Source of the DNA: Paramacrobiotus richtersi
Taxonomy: Eukaryota > Tardigrada > Eutardigrada > Parachela > Macrobiotidae
DNA: 39,736 nt
Assembly: GCA_034698045.1 (NCBI GenBank)
Contig: JAQGAU010000115.1
Span: forward strand, 1-39,736
Reading direction: 5' to 3'
This document shows, in pieces, positions 21,032 to 32,000 of the stretch. Positions within the stretch are counted from its first letter, which is position 1, and each line of letters begins with the position of its first letter. The notes beneath the pieces were generated by a model. It searched no databases. It was not told the origin of the DNA and saw only the letters and a list, made by a program, of their open reading frames with translations. Made by a program: the position numbers and the translations under genes.

Positions 21032-21851
21032 GATTCTATGGCTCAGGGATAGAAAAAAGGTCTACCTGAATCGGGTAGTTAACAGTTGTTAAAAGCGCTT
21101 ATTAGGTAGTAGTAAAGATTATTTACAAAACTTCGGTGGCCAGTTTCACTTTCAAGATAGTCTTGGTCAGTTATGATTTGAAGTCGGACATTTTTCTCTA
21201 AATTGCCATTGGCTGCAGCGGAACAGTCTGGTTGGCACGAGGCAATAAAGTCAATAAACCTTTACGCTGATATTAAAGCGACTATTAAGTTGGTCATCTG
21301 CCCCATTGCCCACATAATTAAATACTATAATTGTTAGTCTGCTTACAAATAACAGGGTTGAATGTCGTCGACAACCGCACACGGAACCGGTATACGTATT
21401 CGTAGTCAGAAATAACACAATACTGAACTAGATTGATAAAGCCGATATAATCCAACAAATTGTACGGCAGTTAGATCTGGTGTTAGTTAATAATTTGAGC
21501 CTTATCTTCGCTTACGGGCTTTAAATGAAGGTCGGTTTCCGTGCTGTTTTTGTATACAGCAAATCTCTACTTTACAAATATACATATATGGTAGATTTGC
21601 TAGTATATACATGTACTTGACAGCGGTCTGCTCAATCTTTCATAATAATTATGATCTGATTCATATTGTCAGCCGTCGCACAAAAGCATTTGAATCAAGT
21701 TCTAAATTGCCAGCATTGATCCACTTTGCCAGCCTCGTTGCATTATACACCCGATGGTGCTCATCTTGCAAATGCATGCAGAACACGCATTCTACAGAGC
21801 GCAGATTTAACTTTGGAATCGTTTTAGCCGAGCAAAATTCAGACTAATGTG
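21032..21851. other. Intergenic region upstream of copy 5
   Basis: A minus-strand frame of about 60 codons (around 21250-21088) has no ATG and no family match; it could be an upstream exon of the BTB-like fragment. The rest is AT-rich and holds the presumed promoter of copy 5. Confidence 0.35.
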
Positions 21852-23553
21852 ATGACCTCTGCTAACAGCGTTTTCCATACTCTTCTCATCTGTACGGTGT
21901 TGTTTATTTCGACATATGTCATCGTAATCAAGATTGCCACAACTTCTAACTTCGATACGGTGCGTGAACAGCAGTCCAATATTTTTCATGCCCTCATGCT
22001 GGACGGTACCACGACGTTGCCGTTGAACATCAGTCTCATGTGCCCGGAACTGCCATCTTCGTTACTTGGTTCGGCGCGCGTTTCGCTTGCTGTGCCATCG
22101 GAGCGCGACATCGTGCAAACCAATCCCAATGTAAAGCAAGGAGGCCTGTTTCAACCGGTGGACTGTCGAGCCGCACATAAAGTAGCGATTATTATCCCTT
22201 ATCGCAACCGACCGGAACATTTACGTAAGTTACTATTCTATACGTCTTCACATTTAGCATACTACATGTAGCGGAAGTTCGGGCAGAAATGAGATTTTCT
22301 TGAATAATTAGACAGGGCCTGCAAAAGCTTGCACTCGACATGGGTGAACGGTGAAACGGAATGTTGAAAACGGTCTATAATGTCTCAGTAGAATGCAAGA
22401 GGGTCGTGTGGGAAGTGTCGTTACGCGCAAATAACGTGCGGACTTCCAGTAGGATTAGCGTAATGTCCTGCCGTAATGACCTTTAGCGCCAGCATTGTCA
22501 GAAAACCTTGCCGTTAAAGTTTGTGGTGAGTGGCTTACTATCGATTATTGCAGCATAAAAGGTGGAGTGCGATCTACAGATACCATCGATATCAGGGCAT
22601 GGTACCAATTTAATGGTAATATTGCAGGTGTCCTCTTGAATAACATACATCCATTCCTCCAACGGCAAAGGCTGGAATATGCAATATTTGTCGTTGAGCA
22701 AGCCGGCGAACTCGTTTTTAACAGAGGTAAAATATGAAGATATCAACGAGACTCATTTTCCGCTGGCACCATGACGTAACTTTCGTTGCTGTTTGAGAAT
22801 AGGCGGCGCACAGCACTACAATGAGTTCTGATGATATATTTATGTATCAAAAACCCCATGCCGGAATTTTAAGCTTTAACGGCCATACAGAAAGCACGTA
22901 CCACCCATCTTGGTGTTGCAGGAAAGCTCTTGAATGTTGGATTCATCGAAGCAGCCAAACATCACGACTTTGACTGCTTCATCCTCCACGACACCGACCT
23001 CATCCCGGAAAATGATCACAACCTGTACTCCTGCTCATCCCATCCCACGCTCTTATCCATCGCCATCAGTTCCTTCAAGTATAAACCCATGTGGGGAAAC
23101 CACTTGGGCGGAGTCATATCCATCACCGAAGAGCAGCTCATCGCCGCTAACGGTTACTCGAATCTGTACTGGGGATGGGGCTTTGAAGATCATGACCTTT
23201 CGGAACGAGTCCGCTACCGTTTAGGTAGCATTCTTCGACGGCATCGCGCCATTGGGCGCTACACGATGATTCGTCATGATCGAGACGAGCTCAACCCAAC
23301 GAACGTACTTGGGGAGTATTTATCCAAAGTAGCTTTGAGGCGCGCACCGGAAGACGGACTGAACAGTCTGCAGTATCAGGTTGTTCGAACACAAACACGG
23401 GCTTTGTACACGTGGATCTTGGTGGATATTGGACGACCGCCCGCAGTCGTACGGTTGTCAGATGGAACTATTGGATTTGTGGAGAATGGGCAGACGTTCC
23501 AGCTTGACCATTGCGCATGGAACGAAAACGGCACCGTTGTCTGCCACCCTTAA
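21852..23553 (+). CDS. Beta-1,4-galactosyltransferase, copy 5 (three exons)
   Basis: A B4GALT-family Golgi enzyme. Exons 21852-22224, 22628-22726 and 22922-23553 give 367 aa, with exon lengths equal to copy 3. The ATG at 21852 is used; the codon before it is GTG. A signal anchor lies at about aa 9-28. CPELPSSLLGSA, NPNVKQGGLFQPVDC and IIPYRNR follow. The catalytic domain has D181-T-D183, LIPENDHNLYSC, NHLGG with His218 at the donor-selectivity position (Phe of FGG also replaced by Leu), and WGWGFEDHDL. In that last motif the third residue of EDDD is His248, an acceptor-site position in bovine B4GALT1. The MIRH metal site is intact. Introns are phase 1, 403 and 195 nt. The His pair suggests a changed sugar preference rather than simple decay, since the frame is intact throughout. 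Confidence 0.92.
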
Positions 23554-25069
23554 AAGTGTCTTTTTTCGGGCATTAACCATTGCACAAAATTTTTAGAAAT
23601 TGTTGGCGTATAGCGAGCTACGTATATGCGATGCATAAGCGGTTTTCTCATTGTCTTCCCAACTAGTTACTGGTTTTTACTGTTTCGTTGGAATAAGCTA
23701 GACGTGCAGAAAGTATTTTTTGTTCCGCAGTTATTGATTCTCATGTTGTAACCGAAAACAGTAGCGTTAGAATCAAGATAAAAGATTTGTGGATAATAAC
23801 TTCCGGTGGGTAATAATTTATTACGAAACACATGATAACAGATGCTGTCAATTTGATCATCTCCTACGGCCGAAGTTGCAACGGATTCATATAACATTCT
23901 TGGTTGTTTTCTTTTGACACAGACAACACTGCAGAAATACAATAACCTCTAGAATCTGCCATGTATCTCTTTGTACACCATGCAAAGAATAAAAAAATTA
24001 CAATTCCAGAAGAATACTGAAATATAGAATAATGCAACATATCCGGTGCAAACGCCGGGGTAAAACCGCTAAAGAATGGGCAGAGCACCGCCTTTTGCCA
24101 ACTTGAACGACGTTTTTTTAGTGATTCGGCCCCGAAAGGGGCCTTTTGTTAATTGATTTCATTTTCCATGTAATTTCGTGCTTTATTTGGCATTGAAGTA
24201 TCTAATATATATGCCAAAAAAACTGAGACTGAGCACGGTGCACAGCGAAAGAATAGACGGGCATGCAGAAACACGATGTACAGCGGCGGCCGTACACGTC
24301 GAAACAAGTACGATACGTCACGCATTCCTGTCTGCTTTCATTCGCATCTGGCCACTGCCAGTCCCGTGAAAGCTGTCCCTCGAATAAATTCCGTAGCCTG
24401 CAGTCGGCTGTTTGACCTACTTTCAATAGAAGGATTTTCATTGGCTTCTGCTGGGCTTCAAACATTCCTCTTTCATTCTCCGGTTTTTCCTTATCCTTTC
24501 AAGTACATATCCGCGCTCTTTCGGTCATTCTATTGCCGTAGCTGGTATAAATTTCCAAATCGGTATCACTGCCAGAATTCGGATCAAATCGCTTCTCACT
24601 GGACATTTCGCTTCCTCATCATTTGGCATTCCAGTCTTTCTGTGATTTGCATCGTGATCAATCTGCGAGCGACGCTATCGTTTGTTTATTTGTGACTAGG
24701 TAAGTGCTCAAATTTTTAATTTTGTTCGAGTACTCTGCATCAGTGCTGGAGAGATACTACAGCAGTTAAACATTAAAAAATAAAAAAACATCTTCCACTT
24801 GTTGCGCTCTTTTCACTTGTGCTCGCGAGCAGCTCGCGGTAGCATTTCATTCTCAGATGCAAGTTTGCTTGCTCGGTTTACCTTCCTAAATGCAGCTGTT
24901 ATATTCGTAGACTAGAACAGTAGCGAGACAGGGAAGTGCTGTAGTGAGCGCTGCTTATTTCCAGACGAACTCGAATATCATTCGGAATTATCGGTTATTG
25001 AGCTGGTTAAATTAAAAATTATTGTATATTATATAACATGTATGATAAGAAATCCTGTTTGTAGATATA
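23554..25069. other. Intergenic region after copy 5
   Basis: No gene recognised. An ATG frame of 139 codons (24276-24695) lies upstream of the signal-peptide exon at 25070, but its composition is not convincing and it has no family match. One terminator-like hairpin lies at 24128-24143. Confidence 0.35.
24128..24143 (+). other. Strong GC hairpin followed by T-run
   Basis: GGCCCC-GAAA-GGGGCC has a perfect 6-bp stem with a tetraloop and is followed directly by TTTT. In a bacterial genome it would be called an intrinsic terminator. Nothing else nearby looks bacterial, so it is noted as a structure only. Confidence 0.5.
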
Positions 25070-25139
25070 ATGGCGTATCGTGTGGAAAAGTGGGGAACCG
25101 TGGTTGGATGTGTCCTGATTGTCGCCGTCTTCGTACCCG
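25070..25139 (+). CDS. Putative signal-peptide first exon of an unrecognised gene
   Basis: The ATG at 25070 opens a 23-codon segment (MAYRVEKWGTVVGCVLIVAVFVP) with a basic start and a hydrophobic core, ending in phase 1 at a perfect GTAAGT donor. It looks like the first coding exon of a secreted or membrane protein. The likely 3' end is the exon at 25740-25904, but the two do not join in phase through the best acceptor, so at least one middle exon between 25140 and 25739 is unseen. Confidence 0.45.
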
Positions 25140-25739
25140 GTAAGTGCACACCGAAAAATTGACGTTTGCCACAACAGCTTATAATAATTCTAGTTTCGGA
25201 TAAACTAGTAAAGGAAAATACTAATAGTATATCTGTATGGTAAGAAACTGGTTAAACGCAATTCAAAATGATTTGTCCGTTGACACATCAATAGTTCATA
25301 ACTTTTCACCGTTTATAACAGTACATGACTAAAAAGTTGCTAAATGTTGCCCATATTTACTAGATCATGATCATATTGGTACGAAGGACTTATAACGGGA
25401 AGTTGATTAGTTGATTAGCCACCGAGGGAGCTGATTAGACCGCTCTGCGTTATTGCTTATCGATCGCGGTGCGGCATTATTGTGAGGAAGTTTGTTTTCG
25501 TTTTTTTCGGCAACGGCCGTCAAAATAAAAAACGTCAGGGTCTGGGAAACTACAAACATGAAACCAGTAAACATTTCAAACATTATAAAACCATCCAATA
25601 TCGTTTGACAACTCATTAAAACGCACAGGGAGCGTAACTAAAACTGCCGCTGCCTTACCTTTAATTAACAACTACCAAACTAACACGTTGCTTAATGAAA
25701 AAGGACGTTGATTAGTGTGGATGCCCTACTTTGCCTTAG

Positions 25740-25904
25740 TTTAGTGTTGATGGGAGTGGGGACGAGTTCATGTTGATCCTGCAAGTACTGAGGGCGTCGT
25801 CACTGCAAGTACTAAGCATCGTCATCGGGGGCGTGGTGTTGATGGTGGTGGTGGGCGTGTGCTGTTGTTTCTGCTGCGGACTGTGCTGCTTTCGCGGACT
25901 GTGA
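25740..25904 (+). CDS. Putative terminal exon: membrane segment plus Cys cluster
   Basis: After the acceptor TTTGCCTTAG the frame reads FSVDGSGDEF. A membrane segment follows (SIVIGGVVLMVVVGV), then immediately CCCFCCGLCCFRGL and a stop at 25904. A cysteine run directly after a membrane span is typical of palmitoylated juxtamembrane tails, as in Shisa-like proteins; the extracellular Cys-rich domain of that family was not found, so the family is not claimed. A 24-nt direct repeat (CTGCAAGTACT...) duplicates a possible acceptor in the same phase. AATAAA lies at 26126-26131, a suitable distance for a 3' UTR. Confidence 0.4.
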   Translation, partial: FSVDGSGDEFMLILQVLRASSLQVLSIVIGGVVLMVVVGVCCCFCCGLCCFRGL

Positions 25905-26125
25905 CGACGCGGGGTCATCCGGTAAAGAGGACCGCGCTTCTCTCTGTCCTCTCAGCAGAGCCCTTGGTTTCGCTCAATCTCGAACAGACGCCTCCGTGCT
26001 GGAGATTGAAGAACGCTATCTCTCGCATCTGTATTCCTCTGTTCCTAGCTAATTTTTCTCTCTAACTTTGTCTGTTCTGTATGTTTTATTAATTTTGGTA
26101 ATAGCCCGGAAACAATGTAGGACAT

Positions 26126-26131
26126 AATAAA
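26126..26131 (+). promoter_or_regulatory. Polyadenylation signal AATAAA
   Basis: AATAAA lies 222 bases after the stop at 25904 and is followed by GT-rich sequence (GTTGTGTACTGTGG). It is consistent with the 3' end of the plus-strand gene starting near 25070. Confidence 0.4.
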
Positions 26132-26630
26132 AGTTGTGTACTGTGGTTCTCGGGCTCGACGGCGGCCAGCGTCCGTTCTGTTTGATTGTTTTACATTCTC
26201 ATTAATTTATTACTCAATGACGGATTAAAATTGTCTGTCCATGGTTGATTTTTTCGCACCAGACGTCACAATTTGTCGGAGAACAAAGCCAGAAAACGAC
26301 AATAAACGCAATACGCACTGAATAAATACAATAAACTGAGCTGGTCAAAGACTATATTCTTGCAACTACGGGAAAAAAAGTATGCCACAAAGAAAACGTC
26401 ACTGGCCCTCGCCGGAGGCGGTCTTGGGGCGGTTGGTGCAGGTGTGCGGACTGGAGTTAGGAGCGTTAGTCTGGCCGCGTTTCCGGTGGTGGCACTGGGC
26501 GGAGTGCCGGCGCACGGGCTTGAGGGAAGAATGCGAATGACGGCGCTTTTTGGTGGGCTGTATTACAAGGGGCGCAGGACGGCGCCGGGCCGAACACGCC
26601 TCGGGAGAGGTATGCACATAGACACAAGAC

Positions 26631-26795
26631 TTACAGCTCGCCGAAGGGGAGTGAAAAGAGCGGCTTAAAGTAAAAGAGCTGGCTGCACCGGTTGGCAAAC
26701 ACTGCCGTCCGGGCGTCTTCGATGCAGCCGAACTCCATGTAGGCCACGCAGCGTCCCGGGCAGTCTTTCAGCCGCTTCCCCGTGCTGCTGGGACC
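26631..26795 (-). CDS. Putative terminal exon, Cys-containing secreted-type sequence
   Basis: On the minus strand a good acceptor (TTTATTGTGCAG, ending at 26796) precedes a 54-codon open segment ending in TAA at 26631. It reads GPSSTGKRLKDCPGRCVAY, then MEFGCIEDARTAVFANRCSQ and a hydrophobic tail. The four Cys with spacing C-x3-C-x7-C-x12-C suggest a small disulfide-bonded domain. No family is identified. It lies in a GC-rich island (about 26390-26800) unlike the AT-rich surroundings. Upstream exons on the minus strand were not identified with confidence. Confidence 0.4.
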   Translation of the reverse strand, partial: GPSSTGKRLKDCPGRCVAYMEFGCIEDARTAVFANRCSQLFYFKPLFSLPFGEL

Positions 26796-27070
26796 CTGCA
26801 CAATAAACAGCGATTGTCAACTGACCAAGGCCGGCAGACAAATTGCTTAAATGCACAGGAAACAGTCTAGTGGGTCGTAACAAACGCCGCGCAAAGCGAG
26901 ACTCGTCATTCGTACCGTCTAAATAATAATCGTTGAGGGACGGAACAATTACAGCTGGGCAAATGGCTCCTTGTTTAAGTTAATTGTGACAAGCCAAGGC
27001 TGGAAAGGGCCTCAACACTTTATGAAGCGCTCTTCGAATGGTAAATTCTCCGTTGTAAATATCTGCAGAA

Positions 27071-27270
27071 TCATGGATTTACAGTAACAGTGTAGCCGTC
27101 TTCCGGTACCAGATTCCCGACCGGCAACTTTCCTGATTCTCTTATGGAATCTTCTGACATTATGGTTACTCGAAATACCATTGCATCAGTCGCGACGTTT
27201 ACTTCATTTGTGCCTTCCTTAACGCGGCAAATCTCGCACCCATAAGCTGTGGTGCGAATCGCTTCGAACT
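27071..27270 (-). CDS. Putative terminal exon of an unrecognised gene
   Basis: On the minus strand, after the acceptor AATCACAG, 66 codons run open to TGA at 27071. The segment begins AG-TTC, so it is phase 1 at its 5' end. It includes TAYGCEICRVKEGTNEV and ends GNLVPEDGYTVTVNP. The charge and Val/Thr content look coding, but no family is recognised and no upstream exon was found. If real it ends in a stop and so is separate from the exon at 26631-26795. Confidence 0.3.
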
Positions 27271-27412
27271 CTGTGATTCAGATAGTCTTCATCCAAAGTA
27301 GTTCTGTGAACAACAATTGCACATGGGCTTTGTTGCAGTGAATCCTACTCCAATATCACGGTAAAACTGTATAACTAGTACTACTTTGCTGCTAACGATA
27401 TTGGTACTGCAG

Positions 27413-28050
27413 ATGTGCTCCTGAATAACATTCCGCCATTCCTCCAAAGGCTGGAATATGTCATTTTTCTTGTTGAACAAGCCGGCGCACTCGTATTGGA
27501 CAAAGTATAAGTTCACCACGGAATACAAGCAGAGCATGGGCGAATATTCGTCCTATATACCGTATACGTAATCAAAAAGAGCATGCATAAAAAGAAAAGC
27601 ACAGTATCCAAACAGCGCCACCTCCGTATCTTGCTGTTGCACGAAAACTCCTGAATGTTGCATCCACTGAGGCATCCAGACTACACAACTATAACTGCTC
27701 ATTCTTTCACGATACGTACCGACCTTATCCCGGAGAATGACTGCAACCTGTACTTCTGCTCATCCCATGCGACGCTTTTAGCCGTCGCCATTATAGTTCC
27801 TTCAGGCATAAACCCATGTGTGGAGACCACTTTGGCGGAGTCATTTCGATCACCAAAGATCAGTTCACCGCCGCCAACGGCTATTCTAGTCTCTACTGGA
27901 GATGGGTCAATGAAGACGATGACCTTTCGGAGCGGGTCCGCTATCCTTTTTGCACCATTGTGCGGCGGCATCTCGCGCCATTGGTCGATACACGATGATT
28001 CGTCATGATTAAGATACGCTGAATTTAAAGAATGTACTGTACTTGGGTAC
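27413..28050 (+). pseudogene. B4GALT pseudogene (copy 6)
   Basis: Exons 2 and 3 of a copy-5-like B4GALT remain; exon 1 is missing. Exon 2 (27413-27505) has a 6-base in-frame deletion in the LQRQR stretch and its GT donor is broken. The exon 3 acceptor is AC instead of AG (27641-27642). In exon 3 there is a 4-base insertion in the DxD motif (near 27716), a 2-base insertion near 27790, another small insertion near 27975, and an in-frame TAA after RHD. Similarity fades after about 28050, so the C-terminus is lost. Motifs still visible are IPENDCNLY, HFGG (His at the donor position, as in copies 2 and 5), YWRWVNEDDDLSERV. The intron between the exons is kept, so it is a duplicated rather than a processed pseudogene. 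Confidence 0.88.
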
Positions 28051-29087
28051 TACGTATCTAAAACAAAAGAAAATAAACTGTTGAGCCAAAATATCCGCGC
28101 TCGCACTTGAGGAAACCATTATAATTAAAGAATGGCATGTTTGAAAATGTCCATGCGCTCGATTTTAGCAACGATGTGCATGCTGCCGTAAACAAATTCC
28201 ACATAGTTTGTCTTTTTCGTGGCATGAATGCTGTTGTAGTTATAGTTGTGGATGTGTACAGTGGTTACAACTTGAAGTTGAGGACTGTACGAGTACGCAG
28301 CTTGCTTGTAGATATAACGTAAAAAGGAAGCATTATAATGTAAACGGTACGGCAGCTAGTTGACTATAAGGACAGTTGTTGCACGGCTGAATACGTTCAA
28401 CTTTTCTACCGTGGATGTATCGAATATCATAATTATCATGTTACACATTAACGATACTATCCACAGGTAACGCTACATGTCATCTTTAGGTTGCTCTCGT
28501 ATACCGCGTGCACATTGTTTGCATTTCGTTCCTTTGTTGCCTCGCTATAGCGGTGAGGAAGAAAAACAGGTGTGTGCAGTTGACGGTATACACTACCATC
28601 TGGCAAAATACACTTCCTCTCCACACACACTGAAAAAAGTCTAATACAATTTACAGTGCCACAATTTACCGCTATACCCAGGATCGGTCAATATTGACAC
28701 GGGAGGAATGGATTTCATTGTGGAAAGGGTTTCTTTACAACCCCCCTTGGACTAATCGATGGCGAGTTTTTTTCTTCTTGAATCAAAAGCGAAGAAAAAA
28801 GAGTCGGTTGATTAGACATGTGGCAAGGTGTACTGTTGACAGTGAATTATACGGCTAAAAAAATGCTAACAGACCGGCACACAAAAGTACCTGTACGTAC
28901 GCATACGCACAGTTCCACTAGTCATTGTACCAACACGCCACTATCCCGAAACACACTCCCAAACAGCCCCACCAGCAACTTCCGGCGGAAACCGTGTTCC
29001 CCGATGTTTTCCTGATAGTCGAGCAACAGTGAAATTCCAACCGCTTACACCATAACCAGCAGTCATTTCTTGTTGATTTACATCGCC
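28051..29087. other. Intergenic region before the receptor gene
   Basis: No gene recognised. It contains the presumed promoter and 5' UTR of the receptor guanylate cyclase gene. Short open frames (28137-28322, 28818-29015) match nothing. Confidence 0.4.
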
Positions 29088-32000
29088 ATGTTGTTAATTT
29101 TTCTCTGCCCCCTATTTGGTCATGTCGCCGCGGTCCATGTGTCCATCATCACGGTGATTCTGGGGCAGAATCCCATGTACGGGATTTACGCCACAGGACC
29201 GGTGTATGATATTGCCTTTGAGGAGATGAAGGAGAAATATCCGTACATGGTGTCCAGTTTGTCCTTTCATCGGATTTACAAACCCCGACCGGCCAATGCC
29301 ACCGGGTGCGGTGATACAGGGGATCTCATGCCGCAAGTGGCCGGGGAGATTGTGGAGATTCTGAGCAGGGATAAGGGATTTGCGATGATTTTTTCACCCG
29401 GTAAGAGTCGGTTATACTGTGCTGAAAACTTCCTAAAACTGCTTAAATGAGAACATTTTTCATGGGTATCAAAGAAGCAACAATACAGCACAGTTTCAGG
29501 TTTTCAAAAAGCAAAAAATGTTGTGTCAAAGTGGAAAATTTTAGAAATTTAATATCAAATAATTCACGTTGATATTTCTGAAATAAAGGTCATTCTGGAA
29601 ACAAGTAGCCGACATAACGTTTGAAATTTGGGTCTAATACCGAATACAAAATTTTCGTACAGGTTGTAGGTGCATTAAGTGTTTCATGACGTTGCAAAAC
29701 TTTAAATCAACATCGCACTGATTCATAATGAAAATGTTGGAAGTGGGAAAGTTTCGGTGTATGGAGACGATAATAATTAATACGCAGCTCCAAATGTCGA
29801 TGAACTGCCCTAGTCACTATCACGACCTACGGTATATGTGGAACTATTCACGGAACACACTAACTGTAAGAAACTACATACAGTATAGGACCTACGCGAA
29901 TGTCCATTAATTGTTGTATTTTTTCGTAATATGCACTGTACCGATACTACTTTATTACAGCCACTTCTGTCGCCTTATTGTACATCTGCAGCACATGGAT
30001 TTGACGTCGACAGGAAACCAATATAATATTAATGCGGAATAAAATACTTTTCATAAATTATAATAAACGTCTAATAACTACTAAAAAATTCTAAAATTCT
30101 AATAAACTTCTAATAACTTCTAGAAACTAATGAAGTACCAAAGTCTTTTAGAATTTGCGCTATAAGATTAGTGTATTGTAAAATAAATTTACTCCTGCAT
30201 CTATTCTGTATAATACTGTTTTCGTTGTCCATATTACATAACAGCTGTTCGAAAATAATTAAGGAATTTTTCTTTTTTTCAGGATGCAGCTTGGAACAAA
30301 TAACACTGGGAGATTTCGCCCGAGGTAACGCAGGAAATTCGGGGTATCACGCGTAATTTTATTGCGTATGCTATTAAAAAGTATCTGTATTTCTTACAGA
30401 TTTTTAATGGCAAAGCAAATAATCGCGAATAACTTTAATGCAAAGATTTAGCGTAAATTAATTTATCTTAATATTGTTCAAATATTTTCTTTAATATAAT
30501 TTTTTGAATCATTACAAAACAATAAATTGTACGTTGATTTGTATGCGCAGAAAAGCTTTAAAATCCTGTCTGTATCGTAAAATCTTCGGATAAATCATTC
30601 AGAAAATCTCCGTGAATTTATTAACGACACAATCACGCAGATCTGTCCTCAGAGGTCAACATCCCCAGAAAAAAAATCAAAATTTAATCATGCCGGTTAG
30701 TGTTGTGTCTACACGTTGGGAATCAATCATTTAGTGGTACATTTCATCTTACTGGCAAAAAAAACGACACTGATGACCAGGTGCATGTTATGTCAGTATG
30801 AAGCGGTCTGGAGGTTAACAGGAAATCGACGCCTACCGGGAATGATTGCAATAGCAGACGGCATTGTGCGTAGTGCATCGATTTCTCGTCTACATAAATA
30901 ATGTATCGTGAAACCGTTTCTGAGCAAGACATCACGGAAATGCTGCAGTGCATCTGAATAATGTGTCAGCACGAGTTGTTCATGGAAACACAGACGTCAC
31001 GAATTTCACCGTTTTGTTTACTGAATTATGGAAATTATATAAAATCTCACCCGGGCTAATCTTTAAAAACTGAAAGTAACTGAAAAGCCGAAAAAAATTA
31101 TAATACAATAATCTAAATTGAACATCGGAATATCCCAATTTCTGAACGGATTTTTTACGGATATTAAAAAAAACCGATGAACAGAAATGCCGATGCATAA
31201 TATAACTTAATAAGCTGAATATTTAATAAATATGTTATTATTTAATCCAAGCAGATATCAGTGACAAGGCAAATAAATAATTAAAAATATTATGAAATAC
31301 TGAAAATGAGGAAGAAATTAGTGAAGGAGAAAAAAGTTGTAAAACTTCAACAAATCGCAATATAGTTTGTACTGCGCATTTTAGAAATTCGCACAAGGTT
31401 GCGGAATAACTTTTTTTAAATTCGGAATGACCAAAACTCTGAGTTATTCCTTGATTTAATGAAAAAAGTCAATAGTTATAAACTTCTTGAAAACAGTCAG
31501 TCTTTTTTTGAATATTGCCGGTATGTAACCATTGGATTCTACAAACCAGTCCATTTTCAATTGCACTTAAAGTTATGTTGTTTGCAGAGCTGGACGTGCC
31601 GCTGTTAACAAGGTGAGTTCATTATCCCTAGAAGCTTTTTTTCTCAACCCAACAACTATCAACAGCGGACTCTCTGAAGCTGTGTAAAAGTGCTACTTGA
31701 CTATAAAAAAGCTGCAAGTATACATGCACAAAACTCAATGGATATGGTGAATGATGTAACTCATTGACGAAGTGGTCGTTGAACTAGCGTAATGTAGTAA
31801 TTAATTTTCCTCAATGGATCGTAAAAAACGCATTTACTACAACTTGTGCGTAATGAGGCATTCGGTCTTGTGTTTACACACCGTGTGTAAATTTTACTCC
31901 GGCTTTTAATTATTTTTAATTATTTACCGAGGATCCTGACAAATGTTCTACTTTGCTATAGATTTGAGTTATGAGGGACATAAAAATGCGTGATACTTGC

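Noticed and set aside
24128-24147. GGCCCC-GAAA-GGGGCC-TTTT as a bacterial intrinsic terminator or contamination
   Set aside because: The surrounding genes have spliceosomal introns and no bacterial open frames flank it; one short hairpin is not evidence of transfer.
24276-24695. 139-codon ATG frame as a gene
   Set aside because: Composition is mixed and Ser/Phe-rich without a domain; no splice or polyadenylation context supports it.
25407-25616. Minus-strand 69-codon frame with a signal-like hydrophobic segment
   Set aside because: It overlaps the likely intron of the plus-strand gene, has no domain, and no splice or polyadenylation evidence was seen.
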